Below are positions 9,608-21,142 of a stretch of DNA of 64,000 nt, piece by piece. Location: the NCBI GenBank assembly GCA_024305745.1, contig JAHRBS010000004.1:2852001-2916000 (forward strand), written 5' to 3'. The translations under genes and the position numbers were made by a program. Every line of letters starts with the position of its first letter. The first letter of the stretch is position 1. A model generated the notes under the pieces. It worked only from the letters and a program-made list of their open reading frames with translations. It was not told the DNA's origin and searched no databases. The DNA is from Polyporus tsugae (taxonomy: Eukaryota; Basidiomycota; Agaricomycetes; Polyporales; Polyporaceae).

Positions 9608-10843
9608 CCGAGCTCATGACCTTCCGCGTTCCGCTCTCATGTGCCTGGTGGTGTTGGTGTCCTGTAACTGATCCGATATGTGTTTGGGGCGCTATGAATG
9701 GTTGAACACTCCCTCAGTCACTCATGTATCAGGTGCTCTGTGCGCGAAGATGTAGAAGGCTGCATACATCATCTATTCTAAAGTCTATCAGCGGAAACAT
9801 AATTGTCAGTTACGGAAGACGCGATGTCTCTTGCACCCTGTTTGCGAGGGCCGAAAACAGGAGGACAATGGGCTGAGCGCAATGCCTGTGATATGCGGCC
9901 AAAGACACGCCTCAGCGGCGTGTCGATCGTATCGGTCCAGGGAAGGGTACACATTCTAGATGGGCTATCGGGGAGATGGCATAGAACATCCCAAATCGAG
10001 GATGTCTTGGGAAATGAGTCCCCCAGAGCACTCCATGTAGAAGAAGGGACCTGACCAAGAGAGCAATTTCCGTTGGACGAGATTTCTCGCAGACGAAGAC
10101 GTGGAAGAAACAAGCGTCCGAGCTCACCGTGTGCAATACATATGTTTCTGGTTTGGAATAGAAGCCCTGGGCGCATGACGGCGGAATGGGGCGTGAGTTG
10201 AGGATGTTTCGAGCGAGGGATCGCGCCGTCAAGGGTTAGTGGACAGCCGTGGCCCAGGCCGCCTACTCGGGGAGGATGACCACAGCGCAGCGGTAGGTTC
10301 CGTAGAATACCCTAGGACTGAATTAGCACATGTCTTCTAGGGGGCAGATACCTCATGGAAGGACAAGAACGCGAGTGGGAGGACCGGACTCCGAGAGGCA
10401 TGAGAACTGTGCCAACACCCCGACGGATGGGCAAAAGCCCAGGGACGATTGTGCCGCTGCTTTCTTTCCTGAAATGCACAAGCGTAATTCAAGGTGGAGA
10501 GCAGAGACTGCGAGAGTGGAGAGGGGGTGGACGAACACATGGGGGATTAAGTACATGCTATTTCGCTTGGCGGAGGACACGGCGGCGCCTGGACGAGGAG
10601 CCGCCTCGAGGCAGGCCCGGGGTCGGCAGAGACCATCTCTTCCGTCCTTGCTTGTGTCTCCTGCGATCTGAGTGCCCGTCTATCGTCTTCGCTTGCTTTC
10701 TTTCGATATCTCGCGTCGTGTGAAGACTCGCCTAGGCCAGGAGGTTTCCACGCACTCTTCATTCACGGCCGTCCTCATCTACTGCGAACCCGTCAAGCCT
10801 CTGCCCTCCCAGCAAGTCCGCGATTGAGGACTTGTGAGTCACC
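9608..10843. other. 1.2-kb gene-free stretch
   Basis: No frame gives a recognisable protein or a convincing exon chain. The short ORFs present have random-looking composition. It may hold UTRs, a non-coding transcript or an unrecognised small gene. Confidence 0.4.
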
Positions 10844-13490
10844 ATGCACCCATCCCGGCATTACTTCCAGTCGAGACTTGCGAACGGCCGTCAAGGCTCG
10901 TTCCATGTCTCGACCGAGCCCTCCCCGCTCTCCGCTGCATTCACTAGTACTGACAGCCGACCCTCCGAGCAGGCCTCCGCTTTCATCCCGACAAAGGCCC
11001 CCGGAGAACCTTCCGACGACCTCGTACTTGCTTCGGAGCAGGAAGACGAAGAGTTCGAGGAAATCACCTACGACGAGCTACGTCTATCTCTTTGTCCCGC
11101 CGATCCCGCGCACTTTGCACCCGTCTTCGGTGAGCACCCATCCATTATTCCTATCGAGGCGAGGATTGTAACCCGCCGCACCCAGACTACCAGCGGGCAT
11201 ACCATCCATCTTTACTCACCCGCTCCCGCACATCGCTGTCTCGACTGAGGAAGCTCTCCCAGGCCTCTCTCAAGAAGTCACGCGAAGTAATTGGCCGTAC
11301 GCGACGCAGGTCTACTGGTTCTGACCACCCAAACCCTCTTGCTATTGCCATCCGCAGGCCATCCGTCGACTCCTCCCGGTCCAGCGAGACATCTAGCTGT
11401 CCCAAGACACCGCCACAGTCGCACTCCACCCTTCTTCTCGACAACCATCCTTTCCACAAGCCCGACTCTCCTATCGAGGAAGAGCACCCAGTCATCCACG
11501 CCGTCCAGCAAGTAGTCACCGAACCGGACGACATCGTTCTAGACGCGACACCGCGCACCCCGAAGGCCAGATCCATCACCTCGTCCCTCAAACGCATCCG
11601 CACTCTCAGCAAAGCCTCCCTCTTCTCAAGCGCCTGGAGGCACCCGCCGCAAGTCTGCCAGATCCTTCCCGCCGAGAGCGAAAGTTCTGGTACTCCCGCA
11701 CGCAGCTCCAGCCCCATCGAGAGCATTCAGATCCCCGAGCTCGTCTTTGAGCAGATCGACCTGTCCGTTGTCTTCGAGGAGGATCGCCCCTCATCGCTCT
11801 CGGTCTCTCGCATCGATTCCGTTTCCACATCCCTAGACTCAACAACCCCGCGTATCGAAGTCATCAACGCAAGTCCCCGCATATCATCTGCCTCGCATCA
11901 GCTCCGCCTCCCCCAGTTTCAGTTTGTCGACCCACGTTCTTTGGCAGCTTCCACCCCTGCCTCCGCTGTCGAGGGTGTCTCGCTTTTCGGCAGTGCTGCC
12001 CCTTCGCCATCTTGGCTGTCCCGTAACGTTCAGAACCTAGAGGCTAACGTCCCCGTTGACGTGACCAGCTACAGCCCCGCGCCTTTACCCATCCCTCCTC
12101 CGCCATCCCCGCCCTTGTATATTGTCCCACGTTCACTCCGTCCGGACACATACTATCTCCGAGGGCCGGAGGTATGTGGTTGTCATTCTTATCGGAATTG
12201 CGTCGTGGAAACTGAGCCCTCATTGCAGATCGAATTTGAGTTCACCACTGCCCCACAAACCCCGCAGTCAACGAGCTCATCTCTTACCCTCTACAACCCT
12301 TCTCAACGGGATTCCTTCCTAGCGCCGTCGAGCATTGTACGTTCGCGCCCAGCCTCGGCCAACCGCCTATCCGTCGTCTATCGTCGCTCGATCGTTGACA
12401 ATCGGCGAAGCATCCATTCGGTCGTATCGTACAGCGAGGAACGCGAAGGCCAGGACGTCATCAGAGTAGGCTTTCTCTTGCTGTATTATGGGATTGATCG
12501 CTAACGGCGGTAATAGAATACCTCTCTGAACGTCTACGTCGTATCTTCTGAGGATAGTGACCAGTCTCTAACCCCGCTCGCTCTCGGTACGCCAATTCTT
12601 TCTGCCGTACATTGTGCGTTTCGTAAACTCAAAGGACAATCATCGTAGAGAACCCTCTATCCACTCTTCCCGACCCCGAAGACCCTGGTACTCCTGCCGC
12701 AGCACCTGCACAGTCCCCTTACGACATCTTTGTCCCGCACCCCAAAGCGCACGAATACTCGGAAGCCGTCAATTTTCAGCTTCCTCCTTATCTCATAGCC
12801 TTCGTCAAACAAATTCTCCGCTCGCCCTCCATGAATATGGATATGGATATCTACAATAAGGAGGCCGACACAGTCGACTGGGGAGGAGAGGCCGACTACT
12901 CTGGCTACGAATGGTTCAAGGATCCTCCAGAGCGTCCCGCAGTAAGGCGCTTCTGTTCGTCCGTTTGCACTCACAAAACTCATTTGAACAACAGCCGCCT
13001 CAGCCCCAGCCTAGCACCATGGACAACTACGTCCCACAGCCTGGCGTCATCGAGCAGAACGAGGCGTTCGACTACGCGCTGAGGAGCGCGCCCAACGTGC
13101 TCTACGCACGCTTCAAGCAGTTCGGACAGGTGCGTCGGAGTCGCATGACTCCGTTGGCGTTTCATATCCTCGCGCCATCTGACCTGACCCGTGTTCCCTG
13201 TTCCACAGCTCGGGGTCCTCGCGTGGTCCTCCGAGTTCAGCGAGATGATCGATGCCCTCAAGCAGCTCGGCTTCGAGGGCAACATGTTCGTCTCCACGCG
13301 AACGCAGGCCCTCAAGGCGTGCGATGAGATCCTCCGGCTGAACCTCAGCATCGAGATGCAGATCATCGTGATGTACCTCTCCTCGCAGATCGCGCGACTG
13401 CGTCGTTTCCTCGACTCGGATAGGCAGTGGGATGACTACCCCAAACCCCAGTTCCCGCTGGACTACACAGAATACCCGCGCGAAAGGTGA
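10844..13490 (+). CDS. Large protein of unknown function, 762 residues
   Basis: Seven exons joined by GT-AG introns: 10844-11129, 11186-12171, 12229-12465, 12517-12586, 12649-12941, 12995-13129, 13209-13490. All joins keep frame. The N-terminal 500 residues are Ser/Pro/Thr-rich and probably disordered. The C-terminal 200 residues look folded, with hydrophobic helices: 'EYSEAVNFQLPPYLIAFVKQ', 'FDYALRSAPNVLYARFKQFG', 'FSEMIDALKQLGFEGNMF' and 'SIEMQIIVMYLSSQIARLRR'. I do not recognise the family. Other exon choices are possible in the disordered part. The C-terminal exons are well supported by their composition. Confidence 0.7.
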
Positions 13491-14157
13491 CACTTGCAGC
13501 ACATGTGACATTTTCCCTTCCTTCCGTATACCTCTGTCGTGTTTGTGGCCCTCGGCTACTTCTCGTACATATGCGTACATAGGTATGCTCCCGTTGACGG
13601 CGTTGTACGTGCCTCGAGGACGGGGCGTGGTGTTCCCGCAGGTGGTTTGAGACGCATATATGTATTATATTGCCCCGCATATGACTGTAATATTCCCCTT
13701 TTCTCTCTAGTAAATGCCTTCCTCATGCATACCATGTACTACTCTACTCTACAATGTAGTAGACGCCTCGCGAAACGAAAATCGGATGCATTGCAACGTG
13801 AATGGGCGGCACTCCAGAAGTGTTGTCCAATATTAGTATGAATGTCAACATTTCGACTCGTGGTACAATGACAGCAATAGTCCGTATAAAATTAAAGGCG
13901 AAGCCGAGTTGAATGGGATGAGGTGGCACTAAGCCTAAACAAGGCGTGAGGAAGATCCGCAGGTACCCAAGGAGCATGGTGAGTGAAGGCGTTGTTGAAA
14001 GGAAAGCAGTAGAATGGAAGTGCGTAGCGGTGCGGTAATCTAAGCAAGATGCAAAGAGAATGTCCTTGAGGCTTGAAATTAGTATGCACGGCGTGCAAAT
14101 GGCGTGGTATCGGGGTGTTGGTGGCGTTACAGGTCGTTAGTGCATCGCATACTGACT
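13491..14157. other. Convergent intergenic region, 667 bp
   Basis: Lies between two stop codons on opposite strands. AT-richer than its surroundings, consistent with 3' UTRs and polyadenylation regions. No gene seen. Confidence 0.45.
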
Positions 14158-17100
14158 TTAGCCGCCAGCAGAGCCGTCAGCGTTCGACAGGGACGCAGGA
14201 AGAGGCACGGACTGGTACGACGACAGACGCGGACCGTCCGGGAGAGGGTTGGACAGCGACATCGGCAACGGGGATGGCTGGTATGTCGACAGGCGCGGAG
14301 GACTTGGAAGAGGGTTGTGTGATAGAGGGGGCGAAGCGTAAGTCGGGTGCTTGTAGAACTGCTGCGCAGGGGGTGACGCGTATGGGTTGTAGGGAGGATG
14401 TCCTTGTCCTTGGGACCCCTGGTACGGCGCCTGCACAACCATGTACGTGTGGCTGGACCCAAAGGACTGGCTCGCAGGGGCCACAGACGCTCTCTGCATT
14501 TCTGCGACGGCGGTGACGCTCGGAATGGAGCTGACGCGCTGCAGCTCGGTGCTGATAAAAGTCGACGGTCGAGAGTCGCTGCCGATCGTCGCAGGGGCAG
14601 AGACGACCGGCATGCCGTCTGGTCCATACGCCATGCTGCGGGCCTTCCATAGCCGTTCCATTTCCCAAGCATCCTTGGCCCTCACGGACGACCAGTCCGC
14701 AGTAGAGTGCAGCTCCGACGTGGGCCTCGGTCCTGACGTCGTCGTGGAAAGGTGACGCTCACGGAGCTGCTCCTGGACTGGAGGTGGCACGTTGACGCTC
14801 GCCGCCTTCGCCGACCTGCTGTCCCCCGGTTCGCTCGACTTCCTGACGCTGCGGCGCGGATTGATGGGCGTCTGTGCGGAACGAACGGAGTTGACTGAAG
14901 GAGCCTTCTCTCGACCGTTCGTCGACGAATGCCTTTTGTGTCGGGGTTCACTGTCCTCCGTGCTGGTGCTGTGGTCTCGGCGGCGCCTACTCTCCTCGCG
15001 GTGAACGGTGTGATCAGAAGGCTTGGGCTTCTCCTTCGTCCGCTCCTTCTCCTTCTCCTTGTCTTTCGACTTGGAAGCCTTTTTCGGAGGCTCCGAGGGC
15101 GTGCCCACGACTTCCCACTGTTCGCCCATGCCCATGATGACCTCCGCCTGCTTCATGGTACCGGACGGGCTACGAATGAGCTTGAACGTCTCCGTCTCCC
15201 TGATAGACTTCGAACGCGAAGGGTCCTTCGATTTGGTAGGCGAACGATCCACACGCTTGCTGCTCGACCGACGTGGCTCTTGTGTCTCAGCCACAGTGGG
15301 AGGAATGACAAGTGTGGCCGGGGTGGCGTACGGCGTGGGAGGGTTGACGTACATGGACGCACGCGCCAAGGCGATCTCTTCTGGAGATGACGGTGGCAGG
15401 GGTGTAACCGTGGAAGCGGGGGATGTTGCAGCGTAAGAAAGCCTCTCACGAGCGTGCACAAGCGGTGATGAGGGTGGTACGACAGTTGACGGCGCTGGGG
15501 AACCGGGTTCAGTAACCTCAGTGAGGGCTTGCAATATCCGCGCGGGGGTGGGTGGGGGCAAGTCAGGCAACGGCGGTGAAGAAGGTGGAAGTGGCGCTTC
15601 CACAGGCTGATCGGCGTAGCGAGATTGTCGAGGAGTCATGCATAATGGCGATTCCGACCTGGGAATGTCAGGTAAAGGCAAGTCCTCCTTGAAGGCTGGA
15701 GGGGGGGCAGGCGATGTCGTTACTGACATGTCCGGTACCGGGAGAGGCGCTGCGGCCCCCATAGGCGTATTGTCTCCTGAACTGGATGGGTCGTCAGGGT
15801 TGGCCACCATCAGTCTACCAGGTGTGGACATCTGTAACACAGATAGAGACTCAGATGAGCGTCGATCTTCCGGTTCCGGGCCGACTGAGTCGCCCTGGAC
15901 TGCCTCTATTGAGGGTGGTGGGATACGCTTAAGAGGCTCCGAGGACTTCGATAGACGAGATGAAGTACGCTGGCGCGGTCCCGAAGTCTGAGGGCTGACG
16001 GGTGACTGCGTCCGACTCGTCTCCAGACTGTTTACATGCTGCCAGTCGCCCCCATAACCGTTCTGCGAGACGGATTTGTCCGTCTTTCGCAGAACACTAA
16101 ACCTCTTCACGAGGCGTCCCAGGACACTGCCTCGTTTCGCATTCTGTGTCGAGGGCTGTAGTGATGGAAGTGATGTCATTGATGGTGCCATAGTTGACTG
16201 ACGGCGTAGGTTGTTCGTATGCGTCCTCTCATCTATGACATGATCAATTAAACGCGACTACATACTCCGAAGGAATACCCACCGTTCGCGCCTGAAGTAG
16301 CGAACAAACCAGTGAAGGGCTTCCGTCGTTTGCTCAGTCTCCGAGGCAATTGGATCTGTGCGGGGTCTATAGAATGCAGGTGCACCGCAGAAGTCGATTG
16401 TGACAAGGGCGAAGGCGCCATCGTCCTATGACGAGGACCATGGGTCATGCTCGCGCGCCGAGGACGGTGACTGAAATGGTTTTGACTGCTTGCACTCGGG
16501 CTGATGGAACTCTGGACACAAGCCGTTAATGGACGGCCGTTAGACGGAATCAGGGTAACATACTTCTGGCTGGCCATATGGTGGCTGCTGATGATTCCCA
16601 TTCGGACTCCATGTGTCCGCCCCATCCGACAACTCCACGCCATGATAAGTATCCTGGGATATTTTCCTTTGTCGAGGGTTGAGAGGTTCCTGTATGCGGA
16701 TTTGAGACGAGGTGGGTGTGGGGAGAGGCGATTCTGACGGTGTCCTACTCGGGCCCGCCATGCCCGATGGATCTTGACCACGCTCGGGGGCCGACGCCAT
16801 GGGCGGAAAGGAAGGGGAAAACACAGACGGGGGCCTACCATCGACGGTTGGTGGACGTAGGTGGTGGTTGCGATACCAGCGTGGACCAGAAGGGTTGTGG
16901 AGAGGGTATTTGACACGGGAGTGGGCCGCGGACGCAGTGGGAGACTCCGCCTCGCGGTGGTACCAAGCGGGAAGCTCGTTCAATGGGTCCGGAATAATTG
17001 AGATCGCGAACGGATTGAAGAGCGGGCGCGCTGTTTCAGGATCCTTCTCTTGCATGTCCAGGCTGGCGTTGCGCGCAGCGTAGCCCTTTTGCAACGTATG

Positions 17101-17178
17101 GGTATCTTCTTGCTTCTTACTCGCCTTGCGGGTGAGGAAGCTCTTGCTCCGGGCCTGTTTGCGACCTACGACTTCCAT
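14158..17178 (-). CDS. Disordered Ser/Pro-rich protein, 966 residues
   Basis: Three exons: 17178-16564, 16511-16266 and 16197-14158 (introns 52 and 68 bp). The last exon alone is a 677-codon ORF with its own ATG at 16191, so two genes are possible. However, the upstream part ends in a perfect GTATGT donor at 'GGYSFG', and the acceptor at 16198 keeps the frame. Composition is Ser/Pro/Arg-rich throughout, with basic stretches ('RLVKRFSVLRKTDK', 'KASKSKDKEKEKERTKEKPK') and many Ser-Pro sites, and Tyr/Pro repeats at the C-terminus. No domain is recognised. It may be a scaffold or a membrane-associated basic protein. Divergent from ADE5,7. Confidence 0.65.
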
Positions 17179-17624
17179 CGCGTAGTAGTGGAGGAAGGTA
17201 TGTGGTCGACGAAGAGTTGGAGAACGCCCGAGAGTGGAGGATAGGATAGTCTCCGTGCCCGGCTTATCCTGCCCGAGACAGCAACAGTTGCGGGCTTGTG
17301 TGTTCGACGGCTAATAGCAGCTCTCGGTCGGGGGCGTGGAGGGTAGGGGAGCCGAGGCCGCTATTGGAGAGCTGGCATGGGTGAAGGAGGGTATGGAGAA
17401 ACGAGCGTCGAGAGATTCGGAGTCGGAGAAACGGCACTGGCGGCTGAGAGACTTGGGACAGAGAGGCGCAACCACGTTCCCTGCTCTCCGTCAGAGCATG
17501 ACCAGAATGCGCGCCTACACCCGGTCCTCGGGGTCCGGCGGGCGGGCCCAGAGCGGACAGGCTCCTCAGGCCTCAATCGCTACTTCTCTCTCGCCTCGCG
17601 TCCGCTCTCCTCCCTCCTCGCGAC
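17179..17624. promoter_or_regulatory. Divergent promoter region (966-residue gene / ADE5,7)
   Basis: 446 bp separate the two start codons, so both promoters must lie here. No TATA box or named site stands out. C/T-rich sequence precedes the ADE5,7 ATG. Confidence 0.45.
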
Positions 17625-20551
17625 ATGCCCGGCCTAACCGTCTTTATCATTGGAAACGGTGGACGAGAACACGCTTTAGTCTGGAGGCTCTCCAAGTCGC
17701 CCGTCGTCAACAAGATCTATGTCTCTCCAGGCAATGGAGGCACTGCCCTCGAATCCAAAACCGTTAACGTCAATCTCTCCCCCTCGGACTTTCCTTCTCT
17801 TGTAGATTTCGCACTTGAAAATGAGGTATACCGTCCTAATGTCCTCAGAGTGCCACTTGACTCGTACACTGACGCCCCCTAGGTCAACCTTGTCGTTCCT
17901 GGGCCCGAACAACCTCTTGTAGATGGTGTAGAGACCCACTTCCGCAAAGGTGCGCAGCCATTTGAATTGTCCTGTGCGCGATATCACTAATCGTTCACCA
18001 AGTTGGCATTCCGGTCTTCGGCCCTTCTGCTCTTGCTGCGCGTATGGAGGGATCAAAGGCGTTCTCCAAGGCGTTCATGGATCGCCACAGGATTCCTACC
18101 GCAAAGTTCAAAACCTTCCAATCGTCCGAGGTTGGCCAGGCGATCGACTATGTCCGCACCTGCGGCTTCAAAGTCGTCCTCAAAGCGAGCGGCCTCGCTG
18201 CCGGGAAGGGCGTCCTTTTGCCTGAGACGGTCGACGAAGCCATCGCTGGTCTCAAGACGATCATGGTTGACAACGTCTTCGGCGCGGCAGGTCGGCGACC
18301 CAGCAATCCATGTAAATTACGCGTCATTGAGAATTTATTTTCTTTATCTCAGGCAACGAGGTTGTGGTGGAAGAGCTATTGACTGGTCCCGAGGTCTCCG
18401 TGCTCGCGTTCTCCGATGGTTACACGATCATACCCTTGCCTGCTGCGCAGGACCACAAACGCATAGGCGAGGGCGATACCGGCCTAAACACCGGTGGTAT
18501 GGGTGCGTACGCACCGGCCCCAGTCGCCACTCCTGCCGTCATGGCCTCTATCCTCAAGGACGTTCTGCAGCCCACGATTAGCGGCATGAGGAAAGAGGGT
18601 ACGTAAACCTGCTAGGTCAACTACAGCCGCAGCGTCATGCCACGTCCTTTGACAGGATACCCATTTGTCGGCATGCTGTTCACCGGCTTGATGATTACTG
18701 CGGACGGGCCGAAGGTCCTTGAGTACAATGTCAGATTTGGTGATCCGGAGACCGAAGCTCTCGTCTTGCTGCTGGACCCACAAACAGACTTGGCCGCTGT
18801 CCTCCTCGTACGAGCCTTACCTCAAACGATTCACCAGAGTTTCGTATTCAATTTTCAATAGGCCTGCGCGGAACATCGTCTGGATTCAGTCGACATCAAG
18901 ACGAGACAAGGTTACAGTGTCTCGGTGGTTCTGGCATCACAAGGCTACCCAAGCAGCTATGCCAAGGGCAAAGAAATATCATTTGGGCAGATGCCGAGCG
19001 GTTAGTCAATTGTTTTCGCGTCCATGGACCGCCTCCTACTTATCACTGCGAATTGCGTACCTCAGACGTCGTCGCATTCCATGCTGGAACAATAGCAGTA
19101 GATGGGAAAGTTGAGACCTCCGGCGGTAGGGTGCTGTGCGTTTCGGCCTACGCACCCACATTACGGGGTGCCCTGGACGCTGCATATGCAGGCGTCTCCA
19201 ACATTTCTTTCGAGGGCAAGGTGTTCCGACGAGACATTGCCCACAGGTGTGTATCCCATGTTCATTATGGAATTTTATGCTGACCACCCTCCTTAATGCG
19301 AAGAGCGCTGTCTGCAGAGAACGACGAGCCCAAGGGCTTGACGTACGCACAAGCAGGCGTCTCCGTCGACGCCGGAAACGCTCTCGTTGAAGCCATTAAG
19401 CCTTTTGTCCGTGCAACCCGCCGATCGGGGGCAGACGCAGAGATCGGAGGCTTTGGTGGCGTTTTTGACCTCAAGGCGACGGGCTACAAGGACCCTGTTC
19501 TCGTCAGCGGAACGGACGGCGTTGGCACGAAGCTCCGCATAGCAATGGAAGTAGGCATCCACGACTTCGTCGGTTAGTCGCATACCCGCAATAGCGGCTA
19601 GATCATGACGGGTTCATTGAATGCATTCGACAGGGATCGATCTCGTCGCGATGTCGGTAAACGACCTCCTTGTGCAGGGCGCCGAGCCACTGTACTTCCT
19701 GGATTACTTTGCCTGCAGCAAGCTGGACGTCCAGACTGCCGCGCGGGTCGTCAAGGGCATCGCGGATGGCTGCATTCAAGCTGGGTGCGCCCTGATCGGT
19801 GGGGAGACCGCCGAGATGCCTAGCATGTATCATGGAGGTGCGTACGTATCTCATTGTGTGCTTTCCTAGCTCTGACGGACGACGCGCCAACGGACGCAAA
19901 TCTTGGTGTGGCGTACATTCTGGCTGATGTCCCCGACGGTCAGACGACTACGACCTCGCTGGCTTCGCCGTCGGCGCCGTCGAGCGGCATCTCATCCTCC
20001 CGCAGCCAAACATCGCGCCCGGGGACGTCCTCCTCGGTCTCCCGTCGTCAGGCCTGCACTCGAACGGGTTCTCGCTCGTGCGCAAGGTGATCTCCGTCGC
20101 CGGGCTCTCCTACACCGACCCCTGCCCCTGGGACGCGTCGCTCACGCTCGGGCGCGCGCTCCTCGAGCCGACGCGCATCTACGTCAAGAGCGTTCTCCCC
20201 GCGGCGCACGCCGGGCTCCTCAAGGGCATGTCGCACATCACCGGCGGCGGCTTCGTCGAGAACATTCCCCGCGTCCTCCCCCGGGGCACGGGCTGCTTTA
20301 TCGATGCATCAACGTGGGAGCTGCCCCCGGTCTTCCGCTTCCTGATGCAGCACGGCCGCGTCGAGCCGCTCGAGATGGCACGGACGTTCAACAACGGCAT
20401 CGGTATGGTCCTCGTGGTCGCCCCGCAGGCCGCCTCGCGCGCGATCGAAGCGCTGCAGAACGCGGGCGAGAGGAACGTGTTCCGGCTCGGGGAGGTCACC
20501 GCTCAGGCTGGCGTTGAGATGTGGAACCTGGGCGCGTGGGCGTCGAGTTGA
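17625..20551 (+). CDS. ADE5,7: Bifunctional GAR synthetase / AIR synthetase (Ade5,7)
   Basis: Catalyses steps 2 and 5 of de novo purine synthesis: phosphoribosylamine-glycine ligase (N-terminal) and phosphoribosylformylglycinamidine cyclo-ligase (C-terminal), in the cytosol. Ten exons: 17625-17825, 17883-17949, 18003-18290, 18353-18598, 18656-18807, 18862-19000, 19066-19246, 19304-19572, 19634-19837, 19944-20551. They give 784 residues, normal for the fungal fusion. GARS motifs: '[10 protein letters not shown]', '[12 protein letters not shown]', the ATP-grasp '[13 protein letters not shown]' and '[10 protein letters not shown]'. AIRS motifs: '[12 protein letters not shown]', '[14 protein letters not shown]', '[13 protein letters not shown]', '[16 protein letters not shown]' and '[13 protein letters not shown]'. 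The 106-bp intron before the last exon is the least certain join. Confidence 0.93.
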
Positions 20552-21142
20552 AGAACGTCGAAGTTTGGTCGAAGTCAGAAGAAGATGGCACAGGTTCCAA
20601 AAAGGGGGGTCAGGTGAGCCCGCCCATCCGCCGAAGCAGCATGACCCGGTGCAAAAATTGCAATCGAGTCTATCGATATTAGGATAGCGACCGCAGAGTC
20701 GGGGGGTGTCAACAAATTAGTGCGTAAAGTACTTGATGAGAAGTGTAGAGCTACGACATAGAGCGTTACTACGATAGGCAGATCATTGTCAAAATACGTG
20801 CTTTTGTGCGTGCGACAACATGGAGTGGGACGGAACGATAAACAAGACGATGGATGGGATCTAAATGGGTGAGAGAAAACGCTCCAGAATGGATGGGCAG
20901 GGATATGATCATAGATACTAGATAGTGTGTACGCAGATGGGGGTGGAGTGGTGGGTCCGAATGCATGAGACCATTGTACCAGTCGTAGGACCAAGTCCCG
21001 ACGTTATGTATGTGTATGCAAGCAGGATAGCCAGATAGAGTACAAGATACACTAGAGCCTGATGAGAGACGGGAAGGCAATGGATAGATAGACAGTGGAG
21101 ACCATAGCGCAGCGCACGGAACCAAGGACAAAATGGTTCATT
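20552..21142. other. Convergent intergenic region, 591 bp
   Basis: Between the stops of ADE5,7 and the CCCH gene. Only short shadow ORFs; AT-richer, as expected for two 3' UTRs. Confidence 0.45.
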
